From NCBI GenBank assembly GCA_020081605.1, contig JAHREC010000011.1, positions 496,001 through 560,000 on the forward strand: a stretch of DNA of 64,000 bases, read 5' to 3'. The stretch comes from Albifimbria verrucaria. Its lineage: Eukaryota; Ascomycota; Sordariomycetes; Hypocreales; Stachybotryaceae. This document shows positions 23,338 through 33,611 of the stretch, piece after piece. Each line of letters begins with the position of its first letter. Position 1 is the stretch's first letter. Made by a program: the position numbers and the translations under genes. The notes beneath the pieces are model-generated. The model worked only from the letters and a program-made list of their open reading frames with translations, was not told the origin of the DNA and ran no database searches.

Positions 23338-25091
23338 CTAGTACACAAAACCACCACCTCTTGTACTGAAGAAGCCCTGAGGGTCAATCTCCTTCTGCAA
23401 TGCTTTAAATTTAGCATAGTCACGATATGTACCTGTAACGTTTTGGTTGCCAGCTGCATCATTCATCAGATACGGAAGATAGTCCTTCTCGCCCTTGGTC
23501 CATTCCGGCAGTTTGGTCTCCAGCCAGTCAGTGAGTTTTTCAGCTGCAGCGGGAAAGATGCTATCATCAGTGGGGAGTGACCAAGAGCATTGGATTTCGA
23601 GAAGAACTCGATCAATGTCATCACCGGAAATCCCCATGGCATTTCCTCCCAAGGCCTCACTATGTTTACCAATGATTGCCGGAAATGGTTGAAAGTCGAC
23701 TGAGCACTGTGAAGTAAGTCGTAATGGGTTCTTAAGGTAATCTCCAACCAAGGAAGCAAATTTGGCAGAAATTTCGCCGTACACTTGAGGTGCATTCTCT
23801 AAATACGGCAGGGTAAACGTCTGCAAATAGATTAGTCCTCAGCCACCTGTGTTCTGTATTGCTAGCGTACCCGGAAAGAGATTCGAGATTGCAACAAGGC
23901 AGCACCTTGGCCATTGCTTTTCAGCTGATTTAACAGTTAGCTACGCAAATCTCCGCGATGAGCAGTACGTACAAGATCTGCATAAGACTGAGACTTTGTA
24001 GTGTCCAAAATGGAAGGGATTGCTAGGAATCGTGCCAAGGGGCCGGTAGTAGGTGGTTGGGGTTTCCATAATAGTAGAAGACGACAAAAGTCTTCAGTCC
24101 CCGGCGGCTATGATGTCGGTGAAAATAATGGCTTCTTCTCCACTGTTCGCATCTTGGGGCACAAAGTCATGTAGTGCCGCATACAATTCTTCGGCTTTAC
24201 CTGCATCGTACAGTCTAAATCCGCCCCATACTATGTTAATGGGGTATGCCTGGACTGTAAATTGGGTCACAATGCCTTGCGTACTCGTTAGCACCGTCGA
24301 GGGTAACAGAATTGGACGCCTCACCGAATTGACTGCCACTACCTCGCAAAGCCACGGCGAGCTCTGGATCTTGGGTTGCATTGACGTAACGAATTCTCCC
24401 GTCGGCCGTAACTATCTGCCAACCAACGATGCTCTGGTTTATGAAGTAAGCAAGGTGATATTTATGCACTTTAATAAAGAACTCACATCGGCGGCAAGCC
24501 CATGCTGTGACGAAAGAAATGATATGCCACCCTGAAGCAGATATCCACCAACCCCTACGATACCTACGGAGACAGAATTAGATAACATCTTCGATTGGTG
24601 GACGAAAAACATACCAAGACGGCCACCAACAATAGCAACGCCAAACTTGTCCAGTTCACCAATAACATCATTCCATTCCCCACCTGGCTTTACGAGGGCA
24701 AGCTGGGTCTCAGCATCATATGTTGTGCCTGAAATATCTCTCATTGAGATAAGAACGCCGTCACGTATGCTTGAGTGTCGTTCATTCGGCGTATGACCCC
24801 GCTCTTGACGGCAAACTGAACAGACGGATACTTATTCAAAACATTAATGATTGTTGCCACTTCCTCAGCAGATTGTGGCAAAACGAGACATGTAGGTTTC
24901 GCCTCTCGGAGATTCACAGCCCAGTAGGAATTTACTTCTGATGTGTAAGATGGAGCGAGGAAGGTTGAAACTCGTTTCGGTAGTGCAGTGGATATTTCGC
25001 GACAAGCCAGCTCTGTATCACTGCTCAGTGCAGCCGCAACGTTAATCGCAAAAATCGTGATAGTCAATAGAATCCTATTAAAAGGTGACAT
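23338..25091 (-). CDS. Secreted BBE-type FAD-linked oxidoreductase
   Basis: Flavoprotein oxidase of the berberine-bridge / 6-hydroxy-D-nicotine oxidase group, entering the secretory pathway. The ATG at 25091 (an upstream in-frame ATG is at 25106) starts a signal peptide, MSPFNRILLTITIFAINVAA. The FAD_binding_4 domain shows PTCLVLPQSAEEVATIINVL, the KSGGHTPN loop whose His is the usual covalent FAD site, and FGVAIVGGRLG then VGVGGYLLQGGISFLS. A short intron joins SQFG to IVTQFTVQAYP. The C-terminal BBE segment is KEIDPQGFFSTRGGGFVY. Runs at 24797-24800, 24099-24102 and 24039-24042 are each one base short. It could serve the nearby PKS cluster, but this is unproven. Confidence 0.85.
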
Positions 25092-25851
25092 TTTTACTAA
25101 AACCATGATGCCACTGTACGAAGGTCGTCTGTTCAATGACCGCTTGGAAGAAAACCAAGCTGAGTGAGCGCTTGCTCTTGTACTTTTCGCTACCCCTGGA
25201 CAGGGTGCGTTGAATGAGATCCCAGGAGCATATCCACATTATGCCATAGCAAGGTTCATATATGGTCGACGTCGAACACCATGGCGCGCGTTGTCTTTCC
25301 CCACACAGAGTGTTACCTCGGTTGCAAACCTGTTCCTTGAAACATGTCAAGAGTATACTCTTGCATGTTATGCAGAAGCCTAGTCATCCGGGAAATTTCA
25401 ACAACTACCATTTAGATTGCTTTTAGGTATCAATGATAAATGTCTCGCCACAATTGGCCTTAAGTCAACGTGCAAGGTGTGGAGTTAATGTTTACCCTCA
25501 CCGTCTTCTGTCCTGCTCCATTCTTTGAGGGGTTTCCTACTATCCCAGCACTTGATTTGCATGTGTATTACCAAATTCGTCTCGGCTGCACAATCTGAGT
25601 GCATCCATTATTGACCTAGCGTTCTTTACGATGTGATGCACGGAATGGGCTTGGCGTTAATGTTTGTAAACGATAGCATGGTCACTGACAAGTAACTTGA
25701 ATCAAGAACCTACATTATGTGTTTTTATCCTGTCAATAACTATCGATCGACCCAGATTCAAGTCATACGAATAGGATAAACTTAGATTAATGTGCATTAC
25801 CCACTCACGTTGCTATTATCTACGTATTGCTAGGCTAGTAGTAGAGTAGGA
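25092..25851. other. Intergenic
   Basis: Promoter of the flavo-oxidase and 3' flank of the regulator gene. No gene recognised. Confidence 0.5.
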
Positions 25852-26440
25852 CTATGCTTCTCTGATATGGACAGGATGATGATCCCACTCAGCTTCGATA
25901 TGACCCTCAAGGATGAAAGAGAAATGCCAGCTCTGGAAAAGCTTCCGTGAAGGGGGCCTAACCTCCAATTTTCCAAACTCCAAATGACAGTTTCAAAAGC
26001 TGGACTGAGCGAAATCTCACCGCCCTCGTCTTGTGCAAAGAGAGGACAATTGGATGGCCATACCAGCTCCATTGAATCAAAGTAGAAGCTTATAGAATGC
26101 CGGGGATCTTCACTCGCATTTAGGCAAAGATAGTCCCGAAGGCTGGGCCAAGGAAGAAAATCCACCACAGCTGGATGGGGATGTGAGTTTTGTATGCTTG
26201 TGGGCCAAAGCCATTTCGGTATGTCTTGAAGTGTCTCTTCACAAGGATTCATCTGCCACTAGTTTCAAAAGCATTAGCATATTGAAGACGATTCCTGCTG
26301 TATATATGGCGTACCCTCATGTAACGGTAACCTAACAAGTAGAACCCCATCAACTGTGCCATCGTCTTGACCTTGTATTGACGAAGAAACCCTGTAATCA
26401 GAAATGTAATCATATTTTCCTCCATACTGTGTAGAAGCAT
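25852..26440 (-). CDS. DUF3425 domain protein (bZIP-associated regulator), N-terminus unresolved
   Basis: The C-terminal exon contains the DUF3425 hallmark FLPWPSLRDYLCLN and then FYFDSMELVWPSNCPLF and AFETVIWSLENWRLGP. The preceding exon, split by an intron of about 60 nt near 26255-26315, gives TMAQLMGFYLLGYRYMR, also typical. At 25952-25956 five Gs should probably be six, which restores a tail (SWHFSFILEGHIEAEW) and a stop at 25852. DUF3425 proteins usually follow a bZIP domain and act as transcription factors. No basic leucine zipper is visible upstream, so the gene may be a bZIP-less form or a truncated remnant. The true start lies upstream of 26440, perhaps near 26736. Confidence 0.65.
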
Positions 26441-28053
26441 TGCTGGTACCGATGGATTTCTAGATATGCCACCAATTGCATTCGGAGTTGACGATAATGT
26501 GATTTGGCCCTGGTACAGAATCGTGACATTGCAAGTATCGAGGAGTCGAAACGATCAAAGTGCTCAGAGCCACATCTACAATTAATGAGTTTAGTCGCTT
26601 CATAGGCTCCCTGGCCCTGTGCACTAGTTGTAAAGCATGATGAAGCTTGAACAGGGCACAGGTTTGAGGTGTTCGCCAGGTGTATAGAAAAAGATGATTT
26701 CTGGTGTAGCGTGGGTGGTGTAATTGCAATAGGCATGGGCCCAAGATCCAGTAGTGGATTGACTACTGACTTTGGGGTGCTGTAGGTGTAGCACATATTG
26801 GCGTTAGAGCCTGGGGAGTTTCTGAAGATGGAGGGCTAAGTTTTGGAGACTATGTTTAATGTCAATTATGTCGGCTTCGATTCGTTCTAGGCGGTGTTTA
26901 TGTTGAAGTCGATTCTCTCCCTTTTCACCCTGTCTGCTACTCTCTTTTGGTGCAGTTGCCTCTCACTGCGGATTCTGGTAGGCTTTACTGCCTTTGGTAC
27001 CGGAGTCTCTGACATCATCAAAGCAAATGAAGAATGGTCTATACAAGCATTCGAAAATGGACATGTATGCTGGGTTTCGACACAGGGCATGCGGTTGGCA
27101 TGCAGTGGTGCCACTCTCCGTCGAGCCAAGACGTCGAATAATTGACGCGATCTATTCGAATATAGACGGTAGCCTATCCCGGGTTCTTAGAGTAAAATTA
27201 AGAGACACAACCGTTGAAGAAGCGGGAACCCTAGTGAGCGCGAAACGGATCAAGCCAAACCCCACACTCCGCATTATCATTTCACTTTACGGTTCCCTGC
27301 AGGTGCATGGCGTTATCAGTAAGCCCTGGCGTCACCTCAGTTTATCCTCTAGGAAACTTTCCCGAGGAATTGTCTTGACCATTCGACCGATTGGTTGGCA
27401 CAAGCAATCGCAGCACTCCACGTTGGATCGACTCAGCCTAGCCGCCCAGACCATGCATGGTCGACGTCGACCAAGTTGCTAGCAGGGTTGTAAGTGCGTG
27501 ATAGTAGCTGGCGGAAATTTACTCCTTTGCTTGTGAAGAAGGAAGAAGAAGTGCATAAATACGAGTACGAGTGGGATATGACTGGTGTTAGACCCTGGTA
27601 TATGCACTTACCCCACGATTGTGTTTCCCTTTGCCGGAGCAGATCGACCTTTTCAGATCGCAGGACGACTCCCCACATTATGGTCTCGTGAGTTTGTCCC
27701 CGCCTTAACATGAGCATTCTATCACATGGAATTGCGGTGCATATATGCAGTAGATGCCGAGGCGATGCATGTTCGCAGTGCCAGCCCGTTTTTAGCTCTT
27801 TCAGTTCAATGGTTGTCACGCGCGGGGCTTCGTTCTCCTTCAAGTAAGGGAGCACAGGTGATGGGGAGGATTTTTGGGCTAGGCATAATGGGACCTGAAT
27901 CTCAATTGCCGGTGAGGCTTTCATACCGGAGGTTGAGGTTGCTAGACCAAGTATTTAAGAATGGAAGCCCAAACTCCATTCCAATGGTCTTATCAAGGGC
28001 GCCAGAGCCTCGAAGAACACCGCCTTCTGAAGCATAGCTTCTGATTTAGTATC
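26441..28053. other. Intergenic, possibly with the 5' end of the DUF3425 gene
   Basis: Contains the unresolved N-terminus of the DUF3425 gene and the esterase promoter. A 162-codon plus-strand frame (26994-27482) shows no recognisable features. Confidence 0.4.
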
Positions 28054-29823
28054 ATGTATAATGTCTCGATAACCCTTTGGCTTTTGGCTGCTGCTGGGGC
28101 TTTTGCTGCGCCCACAGAGGCTTTACACGGTCGCGTGGCAGCAACGGCTACCGTTGTGATCCGCTCGCCGGGGGCAACAGTACTAGGCAATGTCATGAAC
28201 AAAGTAGAGTCTTTTGGAGGAATTCCCTACGCAGAGCCTCCAGTTGGCCCCTGCGTATGAAACCTCCCCAGCGTCTGCTGAAGCCTTTGGGTGTTTTCGA
28301 CGGCACCGGCCCGCAGGCGCGTGCCCTCAATTTGTTTCATCCACCGAAAGTAAAAACTTCCTCTTCGACATACTTGGTAGTATCGCCAATTTGCCACTGG
28401 TGCAGAATGTCACGGGCCAGAGCGAAGATTGCTTGACAATCACAGTCGCGCGTCCTCAAGGAGTCAAAGCTGGAGCTAAACTCCCAGTACTGTACTGGAT
28501 CTTTGGCGGTGGGTTCGAAGTAAGTCAACATATATTTTCAACTAATTCAACATTCCCTAACCCAGCTTTCTTAGTTGGGGTGGTCTTCGATGTACGACGG
28601 AACAGGGCTTGTCAACTACGGTGTCGCGATCGGCAAACCTTTTGTGTTTGTAGCAGTCAACTATCGTGTGGCCGGCTTTGGGTTTATGCCAGGCAAGGAG
28701 ATCCAAAAGACGGCGCCGGCAATGCGGGTCTTCTTGATCAAAGAATGGGCTTGGAATGGGTTGCAGATAACATTGCTGCCTTTGGGGTGACCCTGACAAG
28801 GTGACAATCTGGGGTGAGTCTGCAGGGGCAATATCTGTATTTTCACAGATGACTCTGTTTGACGGAGACCACACCTACAAGGGCAAACCACTCTTCCGGG
28901 GTGGAATAATGAGCTCTGGCAGTATAATCCCGACCAAACCCCTCGATTCCGAAAGAGCACAGGCGGTCTATGACCAGGTAGTCAAGGCAGGTGGATGCGG
29001 CGGTGCTGCTGATACTCTCAACTGTCTCCGGGGTTTGAGTTACGACAAATTCCTGAATGCGCAAAGCTCGGTTCCTCACTTACTTTCGTATAACTCGCTA
29101 GCTCTATCCTACTTGCCACGACCCGATGGTCGTGCTTTGACAGACTCGCCAGATAATCTCGTTCTGAGCGGCAAATACGCACCTGTTCCTATGATTATTG
29201 GAGACATGGAAGACGAAGGAACGCTTTTTGCACTATTCCAGTCGGAACTGACAACTACAAACAAGCTGGCAAACTATCTGAAGCAGTATTATTTTGCCGA
29301 TGCGTCTGTGGCCAAATTGACCGACATGATTAATACATACGGCACTGGTCTTTCTAGTGTGGTCGGAGGAAGCCCGTTTAGAACTGGCGTTCTGAATGAG
29401 GTATTCCCGGGCTTTAAAAAGAGGGCAGCTATTCTAGGAGATCTTGTCTTTACCCTCTCTCGAAGGCTCTTCCTTACCGCAACTACTGGCAAGAATCCAG
29501 CTGTTCCGTCGTGGTCCTACCTCATGTCTCAAAACGAAGGCACACCTATCCTCGGTACTTTTCATGGGTCTGACCTCATTCAGGTCTTTTTCGGCATCAA
29601 GGACAACTATGCTGCAAAAAGTATGCGGTCGTATTTCATCAACTTCTTGTACTCGCTCAATCCAAATGGAGACGGAACCACAGGATTCCCGAAATGGCCT
29701 CAGTGGTCTGAGAGTCAAGATATGGCGCATATCTTTGCGGACCGTTCAGAGATACTAAGTGACGATTTTAGATCTGATAGCTTTGGCTGGCTGGCGAGCA
29801 ACATTGGCCTCTTGAGATTTTGA
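28054..29823 (+). CDS. Secreted type-B carboxylesterase/lipase
   Basis: Alpha/beta-hydrolase acting on carboxylic esters, exported (signal peptide MYNVSITLWLLAAAGAFAAP). Visible: FGGIPYAEPPVG at the N terminus, SEDCLTITVARP, the oxyanion loop WIFGGGFE, and the catalytic serine in VTIWGESAGAISVF. The acid is likely in the GDMEDEGTLFA region, and the His likely in GTFHGSDL. One short intron falls after GGGFE (about 28518-28570). Four homopolymers are one base short: 28248-28251, 28310-28312, 28705-28708 (an A run) and 28785-28788. Repair restores QKDGAGNAGLLDQRMGLEW, a highly conserved segment. It lies 0.9 kb from the PKS-cluster edge, and a role in releasing or modifying an ester product is conceivable but unsupported. 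Confidence 0.87.
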
Positions 29824-30681
29824 CAGCGACCCTGATAGCGCAGTTAGCTGACAATATATAAAAATCTTTGGATGCCCTCTGCCAACCTGGATTTCTATTT
29901 GACTGAGAGGAACATTCTAAGCACGGACTGGCTTATGAGCTCATATGGTAAATCTACGTTGGCTAAAGGAATAATGTATCTGAATTAAATGGAGGCCATT
30001 TACCGGTCGGAAACTTTGTGTCAGCCTACGAGATAAAGACAAATATCCCTCGCCTATCTGTGTCTGCGGTGCATATAACCCATATTGAATCAAGAAGTCT
30101 GTCAGCTGCATCAAGGCCAATGACCACCAGCCCAAGAATCCTTGACTTGACGGGACGTAACATCTTATCAGCAGCTTTACTTTATTACTCATTGTACTAG
30201 GGATGCCATACAACTACTGCATGATGACCTGGAGTCGCTTCATACTTTATCCCTGATCCAACTAAAGTCTGTTATGTCTCAGAAAAAAACATGCATTTAT
30301 CTTCTTTTAAATAATTTCAAGACGAGTTACTCGCAACTTTGAGTTACAGGCCTACACTTAAGGTGCCCGATTCTTGGGATTGTCCAAAGTCACTTTACCG
30401 CCGCAAGAAATCAGAGACTACTCGCAGAAATGTGATCACTATTCCATACAATCTTCAAGTTTGAAGCTCGAGTTGGACCAATACTTGTGGTACCATGGAA
30501 TTCACAATGGTTACCGCCCGGCTGCACCGGATAGCCGAGCCAAAGAGTATAAACCAACCAACTTTACTCTCTCAGTAACGACCCCAAGCGTTTATCAACG
30601 GATACAGACTTCCGATCCTATTTGGTCACATTTGCCTGTTACTTGATTGGATCATTCTGATATCTCACCAGCACAAGTCCA
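29824..30681. other. Intergenic
   Basis: 3' flanks of two convergent genes. AT-rich, no gene seen. Confidence 0.5.
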
Positions 30682-31726
30682 TCAGTTCTTTGTCAGAGTC
30701 TCCACAACCTTGCCCAGCTTTTCGTCTGCTTGGGCTTGCTTAATGAGATCTCCCATGCGTCCTCGCATACCGTTGAGAACCTTAGGGTCTGTCTCGTAGT
30801 AAGGAGGGCGAAAGCCAAGGTTCTTGCCGATAGGGAACTTGGTAGCACCTGTAGCTTCTTGTTAGAATAAAAATACATACAGTGGTTGGAGGTTTCATTA
30901 CCAAAGCCCCATGGGTTCAGGTTGCCATAGATAGGCTCCCAGTGTCCAGCAGGGCACACCATAACCTCATGCTACGTAATGTTAGTCACTGGGTATGAAA
31001 GGTTGGTCACATCCACGTACCATGACACCAAGAGTATGTCCTTTCGGTCCTCGGAAAGCCGCGTTCAGGAACATCATGCTCTTGACATGGACTGGACGAC
31101 GGCCAAAAGCCTCGAGATCTTCAATCGACTTCCAGTAGCTGATGGAAACCAGGGTGTTGTTCTGCGAAAATTCGTTGTTCACCCAGTTGGGGGTTCGGCC
31201 GAGGTCTGGAGATGAACATGAGCAAGTGAGTTCTGATGGGGTTCTAAAACAAAACTCACATCCGTTGGTGGCACGGTTGTCCTCTGCGTCCTTGTAGATT
31301 TCATCGTAGTAGCGGTTCATTGTTTGATAGTCTGGCAGCAACCGACCCAGGGGCTAAAATTTGTCATTATCAGTCCCATCTCTGGGAAAATATTGGACCG
31401 TCAGTAACTTACTGGTTGGATCGGATACCAATCATAAAAATGGCTACCGACTGACTAGCCATCTTGTCGGGACGCGATCCATCTTCGTTAGGGAAGAGGA
31501 CCGCATGTCTACCCATGACAGCGTCCTTGAGATACACGCTCTTCTGCAACCCTAGCAACTGGGTGATGAAGTCGATAGCAAGGATCGCGAATGTGAGACC
31601 AACTGGAACCAGTGCATACTTGGCTGGGGCGAGAAAGGTAACCAGCAGCTGACCTGCAGCTCCGATGACGAGCCAAGCGGTAAGGCTCAGCTCGTCCTTG
31701 AGCAAGGTAAAGTTGTAGGAAAACAT
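30682..31726 (-). CDS. ABM/DUF4188 monooxygenase (Af470-like)
   Basis: Member of the DUF4188 family, whose known example is the Af470 (ABM) oxygenase of the fumagillin cluster. It is a small, probably cofactor-free monooxygenase with a ferredoxin-like fold. The ATG at 31726 is chosen because the frame upstream begins with GTG. Two N-terminal membrane helices (residues about 18-36 and 40-62) precede the domain. Domain landmarks are TPNWVNNEFSQNNTLVSISYWKS, EAFGRRPVHV and the conserved HEVMVCPAGHWEPIYGN, followed by PIGKNLGFRPPYYE. About three introns of typical size. It is likely a membrane-associated tailoring oxidase for the neighbouring PKS product. Its promoter carries the shared palindrome at 32205-32230. 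Confidence 0.82.
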
Positions 31727-33611
31727 TGTAAAACTTGACGTGTGCGACACTTATATCAGCGTGCGGGAAACCTTTTGTCCAAGTCAAGAAAGGTTGCGTT
31801 GGCTTGTATGCCAGCACCACTATGAACGTGATGTGGCCAGGACTGACGAGTAATTTATTGACGACTTATTCTCCTTGATTGAGGCTTTCGTGCGTCTGCA
31901 GTCTCTAGTGTATTATAAGTTGTGTCAACATTAGATAGTGGTCTTATATGAACACGGGCCCGGCGGCCCGACACAACAAGGCCAGGATACAGACTCCCAA
32001 CTTATCAAGCACACTCGGCCGCACATTCGCACCGCCCCATATAGTACGACAGCGGGATGCATGGCCCGCCGAGCATACACGAACAGAATTTGTTTCGTAA
32101 TTCAAGCACTAGAGCTAAATGCGCAGTTGCGTACCGCTACTAGTCAAGTGTGGATGGGGCTGACACGGAGTCAAGACGGATCCGCGTGCAGGGATGCCAG
32201 CGGTCGGACATGGTCGGCCGCCCTTGTCCGTCTCCTCGCAGATATCATGACCAATAAAATTACCTCTGTTGGAAAGCAAGTAATCAAGATGGAATTCTCC
32301 GTGAGCCAGCCTACAGCAGCTACAGCGGACCAGTAAATGAGAAAAACAAAGGTGACGGATTTCGGGAAGAAGAAAGTAGAGTGATCAATGATTTGTAAAT
32401 TTCCAAGATTGGCCATCACGATTTGCAGGTTGATTGGAGTAACTTGCTGGGCGAGCGGGATTATTTGTGAGAATTGCCGTAATTAAGGAACTCATGGCGA
32501 AGCGTTCTCGATCTCGGCATTTGATTACCCTACGAAATGTATCAATGCCTTTGAGTCAAATTCATGACCACGGTGATTTACCATGTAGAAAGTTAGCAAC
32601 ATCAGGACTAGGATAGACAGATAGTGATGGCCTTCTGAGTGTTTCGGTGCACAAGTCATGAATAACACACGTCGCTCTTTGACGCCCTACTCATAAGAAA
32701 CTTTGGTCTTTCCCATCTTAAGAATTCTGTTCGTTAAGTTATCAGGCTAATCTCTCGCACACGGCTTCGAGAGTGGTAGCTGGATTGATGGTCCAAATGG
32801 TTGGTAACGGCAACGATATAGGGTAAACATGTCAGTTGGGATACGAATCCTCAACTACGTTCAGCAGTCTTAGCGGTTTAATTCTCCCTTTTAAGCAAAA
32901 GATTATATGGAGATTCCCATTCAAACACAAAATCATCTCCTGAAGCACCTGTGACTTAACTATATTCTTTGTTAAAGTTAGGCAGCTGTAATTATGTTCT
33001 CGTAGCCCCCATCACTTAGACGTACTACCCTCGCGAAAGCAATCTATACTAATTAATCAACTTATGAAGAAACATTCATGGTTTCCAACTAGTGTCCATG
33101 ACCCCAACAGCCATCAAATCCCTAGTGGGAGAAGTTTGGGTTGACGCTAAATCATGGATGGTCTTGACAATTAGATTACTCTTGGGATAAATATGTATTT
33201 AATCGTGTTTACTGTTAACCTTGGTCGAATTGTTAACTCTCTACTAAGTTCTTGCGATTGACGAGATATCAAAAGAGCTGTGAATCCTTAGCCACCCTAT
33301 TATCCACAGGTCACATTGTTCAAAGACACGCAAAGATACTATTGAAGTGTTTATTTTCTTCATAACTATCATGATAAATAAGGAAACTGAAATCTAAATC
33401 AACTCTGAAAAGCAAATGAAAACAGTATTGGACACCAAACAATGTGCTTGAACAAAGGGAATTTAAGATCAAGATAAGTAGAAAACCAAGTGAACCAATT
33501 TTATGTCAATCTGGAAGCCACTTTGTAATGTCGTTTCTGCTTCATAGTCCTTATATCGCCGACAGCATCGTCAATGGTCGTATTTCAAGTCCGCAATCCC
33601 CGTTCTATCTC
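31727..33611. other. Intergenic: ABM promoter and PKS 3' flank
   Basis: 1.9 kb without a gene. The ABM-proximal 500 bp is strikingly GC-rich for this window and holds two GGCCGCC-containing sites: one at 31962-31969 (reverse, GGCGGCCC) and the palindrome at 32205-32230. The rest, 32,400-33,600, is AT-rich. Confidence 0.6.
32205..32230. promoter_or_regulatory. Cluster palindrome, copy 1 (ABM promoter)
   Basis: Arms CGGACATG and CTTGTCCG (7 of 8 complementary) flank a 10-nt centre, GTCGGCCGCC. Inverted CGG triplets are typical of Zn2Cys6 dimer sites. It lies about 480 nt upstream of the ABM ATG. It closely matches the element at 48454-48478. Confidence 0.65.

Noticed and set aside
26994..27482. 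162-codon plus-strand frame
   Set aside because: No recognisable motif and atypical composition; considered chance.
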